Shown piece after piece: positions 22,386 through 32,945 of a stretch of DNA of 64,000 nt. Every line of letters starts with the position of its first letter. The stretch's first letter is position 1. The notes below the pieces were generated by a model. That model searched no databases. It saw nothing but the letters and a program-made list of their open reading frames with translations, and had not been told where the DNA came from. Source of the DNA: Acorus gramineus (lineage: Eukaryota; Streptophyta; Magnoliopsida; Acorales; Acoraceae); assembly GCA_030737835.1 (NCBI GenBank), contig CM060849.1, forward strand, positions 11,047,768 to 11,111,767, in the 5' to 3' direction. The translations under genes and the position numbers were made by a program.

Positions 22386-23770
22386 CTAACAATCTAGATC
22401 AAAATCACATAAATAATAAACATGAAGACTCATAATTAAAATATATATACATGATAATAGTGTACTCAGATAAGTTAACAATGTACCCAGAGAAATGCTT
22501 ACCTCTGTTTCTTTCGATGGAAGCCTTGAGAAACTCACATACAAACACAAAACCCACATAAAAAAGCAACATAGATTTCGATTAAACAATACCCTCGAAA
22601 AGAAACCCAAAACACAGACCCAAACCACTCATATCAACACAAAACGACCAATTTCAATCGCTCGCTGGCAAAAAAAAAACCCTAGCCAACACTTGGACTG
22701 ATTCAACCCTAACCAATCTGCCAAGTACTCATCAACCTAGGCACTCACCTCACTTAGGCCTCCACCTTCTCAGCATTCTCAAGAAGAATCGTCTTTGTTG
22801 GCTCCCGTCGGACATGATTTCGTCAACAAGGGAGGGGGATCAGAGGGACTCGTCCACAGAGGGAGGGAGATCAGAGGTTTTTGCCGCATGTTTTTTGGGA
22901 GAGAAAAGGGGTTTTGGAGAAGTTTTTGTGGAGAGAGAGAGAGAGAAGTGGGAGGGGTAAAGTTGTCAATTGAAATGGAATACATAACTACAGTTAGATT
23001 AAGGGACCCAAAAATAATACATATTGGGTTTCAGGATCTAAAAAAAAAGTAAAAAAAGTTTAGGGACCTAAAAATAATGGGGGAGTGGCTGGGAGGACCT
23101 CTAATTAATTTCCCCTTTGAATTATGTGTTTAACTCTGTACATGTAATCGAAAATCTCATATTAACATATGTATTAGATGAATTTTAGACACACAATATG
23201 AACGGATGAATTTTAGATGCACGGAAGGAAAATTTGACAACTGAGACAGTTTCTTGATTGGATTTGCAAAAAGTGTAAAAAATTAATCTAATGTTTATGT
23301 TTATGTTGCACAAAAAAAAAACCGAGTAGGTATGGACGATTTGCAAGAAATGTAACCTTTGTTTTTCACCATTGTTGATGATTTTTTTTTTTTGGAAGAT
23401 GATCATATCACTTCTGATCGCGGTTTCTTTTTTTTTTTTCTCTCGTTCGCCTGATTTTGCCGATTTCCGATTGGAAACCCTAGTTTGTTAGTTTTTTTTA
23501 AAAAATATTATTATGGGTGGAAGGATTAATAACCCCGCGTGTTTTGAGATTCTGAAACGATGATTAATGGCGGGATGATCTAATTGGAGTGAACTTTTAA
23601 AATCATGATAAAGGTAGTCATGTAATTGGCTTTTTGGTGGTTAGAAAAAGTCAATCAAGAAACCAATAGGATTATGCCACTTATTGGGGCTCAACAATGG
23701 AGCCTAATTTTTGGGGCCCGGGTGGCAACACTGATATATAAAAGATAAAAAATGATTTAACATACAATAA

Positions 23771-25497
23771 TGATATTTAAGTCTCAATTGGTAGACCCCA
23801 TTCAAGCCCTCATGAGGTGGTAAGATTGAATTCCTCACTTTACCCTTCCCATTTAATTCAAGCAGTTTTTACCATAAGAGATCCCTTAAATCAAGAGACG
23901 GTTACGATTTGGTTTGTTCGTTCTTTTTTTAAAAGCATTGTTTACATGAATTACAAAAACAATGGTATGATTAATCCCATTAACCAAATTGGTGTTTTTT
24001 TTAGCAAATGAAAAAACACAGAAAAAAATAAAAAATAGAAAAGATGAGAAATTGAAGAATGAAGGGATGTTTCGCTTGATCAATAATTGAAGGAGTAGAT
24101 GGTGGCAGAGGAGAAGATGAAATTGGGTTTTTGGGGGCAGACGATGAGGTATCGTCGTCGTCCTTGTTGTTTTTTTAATGTTGATAATTGGGGATGAGAA
24201 AGTTCAATTTCATTACATGTTTAAATGGAATGAGTCCCATATTTGCAAAATAGTGCATCTTTATGAAAGTCGTAAATTGATAATTTAATTTTAAAAAATA
24301 ACATATCCATGTGGAGTTCTCTACACAGATTTCTTCAATTTATTAGACTTTTTTTTGTTGAAATATGTGAACAAATTCCACTCCAATCAATCTTTCAAAA
24401 TAAAAAAGTTGTCATTTACCAAAATGTTTCAAAAGTTATCCAGCCAAAAACTTAGATTTTAGTTTTATGGGGATTAAAGGAGAATGAAACAATTAGTCAG
24501 TTTTTTTTACACTTACATCTAATGTAAAGTTGTTAATTGAGATTCAAGATACATGTGTATCTGAATTATTTATCCAGCCCAATTTATTATTTGTTATTTT
24601 TATTTTGATAGATTTGATTAATATGTATCTGAATAATATTTAATTATTTTTTATCATCTATATTTAAAGACTTTTATTAATCATATATGCAATGCATGTA
24701 AACCATAATTGTTTCATTTCTAAACTCATTCAGATTCTATATACACTTGTATAATGTAAAGTTGTTAATTCAGATTCCAGATACACGTGTATCTGAATAA
24801 TTTATCCACCTAATTTGCTATTTGTTATGTTTGTTTCGATGGATTTGATTAATGTGTATCTAAATAATATTTAATTATTTTTGTCATGTATATTTAAATA
24901 TTTTTATTAATCATCTAAGTAATGCCTCATTAGCATAATTAATTTTAGATTGATATTGTATCTAAAATCTGTATCTAAAATTTTTTAGATACATATGTAT
25001 CTGAAAAAACTAATGTATAACTGTATCTACATCTGTATATGTATAAAAATCTAATATACTTATCTGTATCTGAAATTCTAATGTATTCATCTGTATCTGT
25101 AGATGTATTTGGAAAAAATGGAGGTAGAAGTCAAGAGGAGGTGGAGGTCGAAGGAGGGCTCGAAAGGTAGCCAATCCATCTCTTATTTGATAGAGGTCGA
25201 TGAGAGGAATTCAAAGGTGGTGATGCCGATCGCCAGAGATGGGGAAGCCAGCCGGAATGAATTTTTGAAGTGACTTATGCCTTATGAGCATAAAAAAGAA
25301 ATTTTTCAAAAGGGAGTGCTAGAGGCAGTTATAAAATCCCAATTAATGAGGGATTGTATTTTAAAGTGAAAAACTCAAATATAAAGGAATGGTAGTATTA
25401 TCTTTATTTTTTTCTTACCTTTTTAAAAAGTCAAATACTGAACCAATGAGATAATGATACATATTGAGGCTTCTCAATAGGACTTAAATTTTGGAGT
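23771..25497. mobile_element. Unnamed TIR element, copy B
   Basis: The left end ATTTAAGTCTCAATTGGTAG is inverted at the right end (near 25466-25495, AGGCTTCTCAATAGGACTTA). It shares the left subterminal sequence ATGAGGTGG with copy A and the same GATACATGTGTATCTGAAT units (24545, 24780, 24990-25110). A repeated block occurs at about 24520-24680 and 24760-24915. Only about 55 bp separate it from copy A. No transposase was seen. Confidence 0.5.
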
Positions 25498-25825
25498 CTA
25501 TGTAGCAAGACCCTTTTACATATGATCCCCTAATTTATAAGATACAAAAAACGTGATTTGACATGTGGATCACATTAAACCAATGGCACAAATTGGATTA
25601 AATAACCCAATTTCAAGGGACATAGAGTACCAATTAATGTCATCTTATTTTTCTCATCTACACATTTTTTTTTCCTCTTTCCACCTTATCCACTATTATT
25701 TCATCAATATTCCTCTACCCAAACGACCCATAAGGGATCCAAGGATTTTTAAATCTTTTCCTATTTCAAAACTTTATTTTAATATATATATAAATTGATC
25801 ATATCCATATCCAAGTAAAAAAAAG
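25498..25825. other. No gene recognised
   Basis: AT-rich sequence with a plus-strand frame of 77 codons at 25565 that shows no domain; not called. Confidence 0.5.
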
Positions 25826-26320
25826 GATTAAGGACATCTACATTCTTGCAAACATAGATAATACCATATAGGTCCCTCTCAAAGTTGAGACAAACATAGA
25901 AGTCTCTAAAAACTTATAAAAATCCAATTATCGTATCTAAGTTAAATTTTCATCCAAATTTAATAGAATATTTACATAATATTCAATCATTATATAATTG
26001 TGTAGACATTATAGTCCCCATAAACAATCATAAATATAAATTAGTCCCTGCAGAAACCAAATTACTCGTATAAGACTTTTATGTTTCTTCATTTTCATTG
26101 AACTATTTTTTGAGAAGGTTAAAAAATTGAAGATAATTTAGTCATTTCATGATATAAATTAAGGTTAATTAAGGTAGGTTGGGTTAGGATTAACTTATGT
26201 TGACGCTAGGGATGTATATGGTTATTTGTGAATTTTCAAGGACTTGTACGTCTACCATAACTTTGATAAGAACTTATATGAAATTATTCATATTTGTGAA
26301 GATATAGATGCCTTTAATCC
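25826..26320. mobile_element. MITE with long TIRs (about 95 bp)
   Basis: The left arm (GGATTAAGGACATCTACATT) and the reverse complement of the right arm (GGATTAAAGGCATCTATATC) match imperfectly over about 95 bp. The core is AT-rich and non-coding. Long TIRs suggest a Mutator-type MITE, but the flanking A-rich sequence hides any target duplication. Confidence 0.5.
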
Positions 26321-26524
26321 AAAAAATAAACAAAAAAAGCATTCATATACGTGTATTTAATTACACATCATTTTGACATTTATATATTATCTCTATATTT
26401 AAAAAACAATCCAATCGAATTGAACGGGTTGTTCCATGATGATGATCCAAATTGCAGATCTCAGATCAATTGCATACCTGGTCAAATTTTGAAGATTCGT
26501 GTCTTTGCATTTCATTCTTGTAAC

Positions 26525-27065
26525 CAGGGCCAGTTCTGATATTAGTTAATTTAGATGGGACCCTAGACCAACTTATAAAATGGAGCCCCAATACATTTAT
26601 ATTTAAAAAAAATTGAATGTAAAAAAGCCTTTTCTACAATGTTAAAATAAAAAATGTCTAATAAAAAAAATAATAACAAACTTAAAAAACTTATGTTTTC
26701 AAAAATAAATAATAATAATAATAATAAAACAAAAATTAGAAATCTAAACCGTATTTAAAAAAGGAAAACTCTTCTTTTTTCTCTTCAAAAAAAAAAATCC
26801 TTAAATTAAAGAATTAGTTGTTAAAAAATCATTTTTTATAAACAGATAAATAAATCCTATAAAATAGAGAAAAAAAACATATGGATAAGATTTTAAAAAA
26901 TTAAAAAAAATTAAGTAGATGAATGGATATGTTTAAATTTTAATAAAATTAAGTTTATATAAAAATACTTAATATATAAACAAGCGTATCCCAGATTTTG
27001 GGGCCCTTTCTGGTGAGGGGGCTCTAGGCAGTTGCCTTGGTGGCCTTTGCCCATGGCCGACCTTG
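26525..27065. mobile_element. Non-autonomous hAT element, 541 bp
   Basis: It starts CAGGGCCAGTTCTG and ends with the imperfect inverted form (CATGGCCGACCTTG). CTTGTAAC (26517-26524) and CTTGTGAC (27066-27073) flank it as an 8-bp target duplication with one mismatch, as expected for hAT. The ends resemble those of the long hAT at 51717, so that family could have moved it. The interior is AT-rich and empty. Confidence 0.7.
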
Positions 27066-27089
27066 CTTGTGACCTAAAACTCTACTAAG

Positions 27090-27124
<35 letters not shown>

Positions 27125-27554
27125 CACACAAAGGATTTGATGAGTTACATAATCCTTTTACAATAGTGGTCCAAGCCATACCACACTACCACATCACGAC
27201 TCAATTTAGTGCCATCAGTGACTCATGCATCTGACCGTGAGAGTGGGAAGGCAGCACAGATTTATGGAATCCATATGTGATAGATAAACGACATTAATCT
27301 GTACTTCAAAGACTAACCACACACTGTTCCATGGGGTTATATACCCACCCCATACAATGAGGAAACCACCCCGCGATTAATGGTTTTTGTGCACCCGAAA
27401 TCAAAGGAAAACCACCCCTACCAACGACACCCCATTTTGAACCAAACCCACTTTAGATCCTCGAATTTTTCTGAATTTTTTTCCGAATCCTTCCCCGAAT
27501 AATCCGAACCGAATCGAATTGAACCTAATCCGAATTATTACCGAATCTTGAATT
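27066..27554. other. No gene; microsatellites
   Basis: A TA tract followed by an AC tract lies near 27092-27130. CCGAATC/CGAATTG short repeats lie near 27480-27550. The boundary with the Bowman-Birk fragment is abrupt. Confidence 0.6.
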
Positions 27555-27755
27555 TGTGACTATGCACTGAGCTTCCCTCTGCAGTGCAGGTGCATGGACG
27601 TGAAGACGTACTGTCCAAGTACATGGAAGGATTGCAGGTGCACCAAGAGCATCCCCCCTCAGTGCACCACTAGTGAAATCAAGGGCCACTGCGACCCTCC
27701 GCCGTGTGATGATGATTCTGCGACTGCTACCGTTCGTGCTTCTGGAGATCGTTGA
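27555..27755 (+). pseudogene. Bowman-Birk-type protease inhibitor, 5'-truncated copy
   Basis: In-frame sequence for the inhibitor region, followed by a stop at 27753-27755, is nearly identical downstream to the copy at 32604-32828 and shares its 3' flank. Bowman-Birk proteins are small cysteine-rich double-headed serine protease inhibitors used in plant defence. The first reactive loop reads ALSFPLQC, a chymotrypsin-type loop (P1 Leu), whereas the other copy has TRSWPPQC; the cysteine that should open the loop is Tyr here. The second loop is CTKSIPPQC (P1 Lys). No start codon or signal peptide exists upstream, where unrelated repeat sequence begins at once. I read it as a truncated, probably dead, duplicate. 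Confidence 0.7.
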
Positions 27756-27950
27756 GAGGTTGTTGTCTTTGTGTGTGTGTGTGTGTCTGTATGTTTGTTA
27801 AGAACCAGCCTTTTGTGAATCACATGCATGTACACCTGATATGAGGGTGCATGGTAGTGATGGTGTGGATGCTTCTGTAATGTTTTTGATGAATAATGCA
27901 AGGACAAATAATGCTTGGTTTTGCTTTAAGGTTAAGGATTTTCTGTTGGC
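27756..27950 (+). other. 3' flank shared by the two Bowman-Birk copies
   Basis: GAGAGGTTGTTGTCTTTGTG, a GT microsatellite and AAGAACCAGCCTTTTGTGAA recur at 32829-32945. This shows that the duplicated segment extends past the stop codon by at least 110 bp. Confidence 0.75.
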
Positions 27951-28042
27951 TTTCGAGATATTTAATTGGCTACAGAATGTTGTCCTTCTCAACCATCAGG
28001 GATAGAGAATTGCATGCTCCTACTCGATACTATTTATTCCTT

Positions 28043-30292
28043 GAAGAATACAAGGACGATGGATTTTAACATACATGTTGATTCCTAAAATGAATACTAG
28101 AGTGATGGAATATCTATGTATTTGATAATCCTTCTAAGATAACAAAAATTACAATACAAAATAAAGTGAATAAAATTATATTATGAAAGTCTGAATTAAT
28201 TATGTAAAAGTATAGAGCAAAGAATCCTAACAAACTAGAATCTCAACACATCTCTCTAAATCTCTTAAATCACAAACTTATTTCACTAAATCCTAACAAA
28301 TTCCGAATTCGAATTTAAATTCAAAATTCATATTAAAATCCTAACTAAAAAACAAAAAAAATCGTATCTGAATAATATCTAAATATTAACTAATCCTAAT
28401 TATCTACAAAAAATATGATAAACCTAACAAATAAAACAAAAATATTAAAAATTGTAATTATGTATAGTTATCTATTTGACGGTCATCAATGTCGATCGAA
28501 TGGTCCATGATGATGCTGTATTAGCTTGTCAAGCCAAAATCGAATATTTTGAACAAAGGAAAATAGATCTCTATTTTGCTGGCTCAGACCAGTAGTGAGC
28601 TGTTAATGTGGTCCAGGCAAACATAGACAGAGACATAATTATAAAGGACGATGATATTAAATTTGCCTGAGTTTTCATTTCTTGGATAGATACAATGATA
28701 ATATATCAATTCACTCGAGTAGAATACAGTTGTTCCAATGGGACCCAGTATAATGCAAAGAAATTGGGACATCATCACGTTTTAAACGCGTCTCTTATAC
28801 AAGTGTCTCACTCCAATCTATACAATGATAATATAAGAAATATCAATTCACTCGAGTAGAATATAGTTGTTCCAATGGGACCCAGTATAATGCAAAGAAA
28901 TTGGGACATCATCACGTTTTAAACGCGTCTCTTATCCGATGACAAGTGTCTCACTCCAATCTGTATAGATTGTGTATAATGTATATCCTACCCTATTTAT
29001 TAATGTAATGATACTGACGATTTGGCAGAGCCGTCCACATCAAAATAAGAATATTTAACTAATTTAATCTTCAATTTTTTGGATCTCACAATCTCACATT
29101 ATTCAAATCATTTGCATTATCACTTCAGCTTTTTAGGCCATGCATTTGTGAATGCATGTGTGCAGGTTCTATTTAAATCGTACGTGTATTTTATTTAATC
29201 ATTTCCTGACTTACAAGATTGGTTTCTTTCACGAAGAATACAAGAACGATGAATTTTAACATACATGTTGATTCCTAAAATGAATACTAGAGTGATGGAA
29301 TATATATGTATTTGATAATCCTCCTAAGATAAAAAAAATTACAACATAAAATAAAGTGAATAAAATTATATTATGAATGTCTCAATTAATTATGTGATTT
29401 TAAAGTATAGAGCAAAGAATCCTAACAAACTAGAATCTCAACACATCTCTCTAAATCTCTTAAATCACAAACTTATTTCACTAATTAAATCCTAACAAAT
29501 TCCGAATTCGAATTTAAATTCAAAATTCATATTAAAATCCTAACTAAAAACAAAAAAAATCGTATCTGAATGATATCTAAATATTAACTAATCCTAATTA
29601 TCCACAAAAAATATGATAAACCTAACAAATAAAACAAAAATATTAAAAAATATAAATATCTATAATCATCTATTTGATGGTCCTCAATGCCGATCGAACG
29701 ATTCATGATAGTGCTGCGTTAGCTTGTCAAGCCAAAATCGAATATTTTGAACAAAGGAAAATAGATCTCTATTTTGCTGGCTCAGACCAATAGTGAGCTG
29801 TTAATGTGGTCCAGGCAAACATAGACATAGACATAATTATAAAGAACGATGATATTAAATTTGCCTGAGTTTTCATTTCTTGGATAGATACAATGATAAT
29901 ATATCAATTCACTCGAGTAGAATATAGTTGTTCCAATGGGACCCAGTATAATGCAAAGAAATTGGGACATCATCACGTTTTAAACGCGTCTCTTATCCGA
30001 TGACAAGTGTCTCACTCCTATCTGTATAGATTGTATATAATGTATATCCTACCCTATTTATTAATGTAATGATACCGACGATTTGGCAGAGCCGTCCACA
30101 TCAAAATAAAAAAATTTAACTAATTTAATCTTCAATTTTTTGGATCTCACAATCTCACATTATTCAAATCATTTGTATTATCACTTTAGCTTTTTAGGCC
30201 ATGCATTTGTGAATGCATGTGTGCAAGTTTTGTTTAAATAGTAAATGTATTTTATTTAATCATTTCCTGACTTCCAAGATTAGTTTCTTTCC
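28043..30292. repeat. Tandem duplication, unit about 1.19 kb
   Basis: GAAGAATACAAG starts at 28043 and again at 29233, and the two copies stay highly similar to about 30292. Copy 1 is 130 bp longer because of an internal tandem duplication (28691-28820 and 28821-28960, sharing TACAATGATAATAT and CACTCGAGTAGAATA). No terminal repeat, primer site or protein hallmark is present, so this looks like a local tandem duplication, not an LTR pair. Confidence 0.85.
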
Positions 30293-30484
30293 CATATATA
30301 TTTTGTGTATATAATATAGATATGGGTACGTCCTTAATTCTTCAGACCTTCTCTGTGTTGCATCTCCATTTGTAGTTTAAAATAATTCTCCAACCGTCTA
30401 TTATAATATATAAATAATATTTTTACTTTTGAAAACAAAAAATACACTAATATATTTAATTTACATTTTATCAATATATATCTT

Positions 30485-30503
30485 AACCCCCCCCCCCCCC
30501 CCC
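30485..30503. repeat. Poly-C tract
   Basis: A run of about 17 cytosines; assembly length is uncertain in such tracts. Confidence 0.8.
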
Positions 30504-30588
30504 GGTTTGATAGTGTATTAAGTTATTAAGAGGTTGACGGCTATTCTAGAATAAATAATAATAAAACATAAAGTTTTTGTTATTTATA

Positions 30589-31400
30589 GGAAAAATTAAT
30601 TAATTAGAAGTCCCTGAGAACCCCTATGTAATAACAATAGGTTTCTAGACTTTTTTTTTATTTTCTTAAGTCCTTAAAGTGGTTGAGTTATTTTTTCTGA
30701 GTCTCTGGCACTAACAGCCGTTTTATTTTGTATGTATTCTTCCCGTTATACCCGCCCAATGTGTACATTTCTATATACTGTGTACACTGTTATGTGCGGT
30801 GTGTACACTCTTATATCTATTACAGATCCTGTGTATTCCACTGTGTACACTGTTATTTGTAATTTGTATATTGTTATACCTGTTACAGGTTCTATATGTT
30901 CCACTGTGTACACTATTATCCACAGTTTGTACATTGTTATACCTGTTACAGGTTCTATGTGTTGCAGATGCGGTGATATCGGTGGGCGAGATCGGGGCTC
31001 GGAGTGGGTTGGGGTCGCGGGAGGGGTCGCAGATGGGGTTGTAGGAGGGAGTGGGAGCGGCGGTGGGGTTGGGCTCCGACTGGAGGCGATCGGGGGGGGG
31101 GGGGGGGCGCTGGTGGAGACGAGACCAGATCGGCTCAATGGGGGGGGGGGGGGGGGATTGGTGGAGGTGGTCTCACCTTTTCATTTGTTTTTGGAGAGAA
31201 AGAGAAGGTTGGGGGGGAAAAGGCAAAACATATTGAGTTGAGGGTAAAACAGGAAAAAAAAAATAGGTTGGATGGAAGTTGGATGGAAGGATCTAAACAT
31301 AGTACCACCACTAACTAAGGGACCTAAAGAAAATAACAAAAAGTCAAAGGACCTATTGTTATTATAAAGGTGTTCCTAAGGATCTCTAATTAATTTTCCC
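30589..31400. mobile_element. Small Mutator-like element
   Basis: Inverted ends (GGAAAAATTAATTAATTAGA on the left; GGGAAAATTAATTAGAGATC as the reverse complement of the right) match the TIR type of the 4.9 kb MULE at 18202. The flanking 9-mers TTATTTATA and TTGTTCATA agree at 7 of 9 positions. Inside is a 63-bp tandem repeat and a G-rich stretch with two long G runs (near 31090 and 31140). No transposase. The open frame at 30732-31241 is repeat- and G-driven. Confidence 0.6.
30800..30967 (+). repeat. 63-bp tandem repeat, about 2.7 units
   Basis: GTGTACACTNTTAT starts near 30800, 30843 and 30906, and TGTTACAGGTTCTAT closes the last two units. The period is a multiple of three, so it reads open as a repeated 21-residue unit; I infer no protein. 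Confidence 0.75.
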
Positions 31401-31869
31401 TTGTTCATATTAAATGTGAATAAGGTGTACAAAAAGATTTATAAAAAGGTAAAAAGATAATGCATAGTTGATTTATAATAGGTGATAACAGTTGATTTGA
31501 AAATGAACTCATGTATTCTTTTGAATTGAACAACCTAGAATAATTTAATTTTAGTAGTTGGCTTAAATCCATATGCTACTTTATACCAGATAATTTTAAT
31601 ATACATATTTTTATTTATTTTAGCATTTTAAACACCTATTTTAAAGTTTTTCTAATTTCTTGAATCAAACGGAGACTAATAGACTTCAATATATATGAAA
31701 ACAAATAATGAGGACTCAAAATGGACCGGATGGATCATTTTTCTGTATATTCATTATTATAATGGAACTGCATAGATCACTTTCCTATGTATTGATTATT
31801 ATAATGGATTATAATGCTCCCATATAACCGTGATTGTACATTAAAACAATAAATATCATCCAATATTTT

Positions 31870-32308
31870 ATGGGATTTTTATTTTTAAATCTTTATAAAC
31901 ATATTTATTTAAAAATCAATATCTCTATTCTTTATATTTTTTTTTAAGTCTCCATATTTAACCACCTATTTAGTTTTTAGTCTCTCCTTCAAATGTCTAT
32001 CCATACACCGTTAATTTGTAAAATGTTATTTATTTTTAAGTCCCTGTAAACTATGTTATTAAGTGATTAGTCCATTCCTTCTTCATATTTTATAAGAACT
32101 GATAACTAAATAACATAGTTTACAGGGACTTAAAAATAAAATCATATTTCACAAATTAACAGTGTAGTGTATTGATGGATGTTTGACGGAGGGACTAAAA
32201 ATCAAATAGACGGTTGAATACGGGGACTTAAAAAAAATATAAAGAAGTGAGGGACCGATCCTTAGATAGACATGTTTACATTGACTTAAAACTAAAAATC
32301 TCATATTT
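31870..32308. mobile_element. Hairpin-forming foldback MITE
   Basis: Two inverted arms of about 180 bp (31888-32070 and 32110-32292) surround a loop of about 40 bp. For example, TTTTTAAGTCCCTGTAAACT on the left pairs with AGTTTACAGGGACTTAAAAA on the right. There is no coding content. It ends about 170 bp before the start codon of the Bowman-Birk gene, so it lies in that promoter region, and its transcript could fold into a long hairpin. Confidence 0.75.
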
Positions 32309-32389
32309 TATTCATTTTCAGCCACTAAAATGTGTCCCTAATCGGAGATATGGAGCACCAACGTGTCAAGCTACAACTGCACATCATCA

Positions 32390-32400
32390 AGCTCTATAAA
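32390..32400 (+). promoter_or_regulatory. Likely TATA box of the Bowman-Birk gene
   Basis: CTCTATAAATC lies about 85 bases before the ATG at 32480. This spacing would give a leader of roughly 55 bases. Confidence 0.5.
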
Positions 32401-32479
32401 TCAAACCCACCCTTGCAAAAGCATAGAAGACCAAGATATAACATTTACAACAAAAACAAAGACCACCACCACCACAACC

Positions 32480-32828
32480 ATGGCTTCCTCCTCCTCTCCC
32501 ATTGCACTCCTGCTAGTGGTCTTAATGTTCTCAGTTGTCTCACACATTCCCTCATCCACTGCAATAGACATTCGGATCGCTTCATGATGTTTGATGGGGG
32601 GTCATGAAACATCAGGACTGCTGCAACCTGCGGTTATGTACAAGGAGCTGGCCTCCGCAGTGCAGGTGCCTGGACGTGAAGACGTACTGTCCAAGTACAT
32701 GGAAGAAATGCATTTGCACCAAGAGCATCCCCCCTCAGTGCACCACCAATGAAATCAAGGACCACTGCGACCCGCCGTGTGATGATGATTCTGCGACTGC
32801 TACCGTTCGTGCTGCTGGAGATCGTTGA
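32480..32828 (+). pseudogene. Bowman-Birk-type protease inhibitor gene, frame-disrupted between signal peptide and mature region
   Basis: ATG 32480 opens a classic secretory signal peptide (MASSSSPIALLLVVLMFSVV, then SHIPSSTA), which stops at 32585-32587. The mature inhibitor lies in another frame (32604-32828): a CC start, a first loop CTRSWPPQC (P1 Arg), a second loop CTKSIPPQC (P1 Lys) and an acidic tail. Both loops predict trypsin-type inhibition by the standard double-headed mechanism. Of the 14 cysteines of dicot family members, 11 remain: those equivalent to Cys3, Cys8 and Cys12 are Arg, Trp and Thr. Cys8 and Cys12 normally pair with each other. Family genes usually lack introns, and no plausible intron joins the frames, so it is probably a recent pseudogene. 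Translation from 32604 would give an unsecreted 74-residue protein. Confidence 0.75.
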
Positions 32829-32945
32829 GAGGTTCTTGTCTTTGTGTGTGTGTGTGTGTGTGTGTCTGTATGTTTGTTAAGAACCAGCCTTTTGTGAACC
32901 ACATGCATGTATGCATGTACACCTGATATGAGGGTGCATGGTAGT

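Larger units (their letters stand above)
18202..23115. mobile_element. Mutator-like element (MULE), 4.9 kb
   Basis: Terminal inverted repeats begin AATTAATTAGAGGTCCTCCC at both ends, and the match extends over about 50 bp. The 9 bases TTTGAATTA flank it exactly on both sides (18193-18201 and 23116-23124). A perfect 9-bp target duplication with long TIRs is diagnostic of Mutator-like elements. The interior holds a decayed transposase end near 20200-20450, a reverse-strand open frame at 21065-21397 and arrays of short repeats. It lies inside copy A of the TIR element. The exact duplication suggests a fairly recent insertion, although the coding parts are already decayed. Confidence 0.85.
16021..23715. 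mobile_element. Unnamed TIR element, copy A, split by a Mutator-like element
   Basis: The left end (TTTTTGGGCCCCAATTGTTA) and the inverted right end (near 23690-23715, ATGGAGCCTAATTTTTGGGG) form imperfect terminal repeats. The interior contains many AGATACACGTGTATCTGAAT-like units (16670-18170). Copy B at 23771-25497 has the same ends and the same internal units. Without the 4.9 kb insertion at 18202-23115, copy A would be about 2.8 kb. No transposase was recognised. The superfamily is unknown; the arrangement of subterminal repeats suggests a DNA transposon. Confidence 0.5.

Noticed and set aside
22386-23052. Frames on both strands inside the MULE right end
   Set aside because: They cover TIR and subterminal repeat sequence; the GAGAGA run drives one of them.
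28043-30292. Possible LTR pair (two direct copies of about 1.1 kb)
   Set aside because: The copies are directly adjacent with no interior, primer site, polypurine tract or TG...CA ends; tandem duplication explains them better.
32332-32607. 91-codon frame overlapping the Bowman-Birk signal peptide
   Set aside because: It is a shadow frame; the frame with a proper signal peptide starts at 32480, after a TATA-like box.
32588-32613. A short intron (GT to AG) that might join signal peptide and inhibitor
   Set aside because: The only candidate is about 27 bp, far below the minimum plant intron length.
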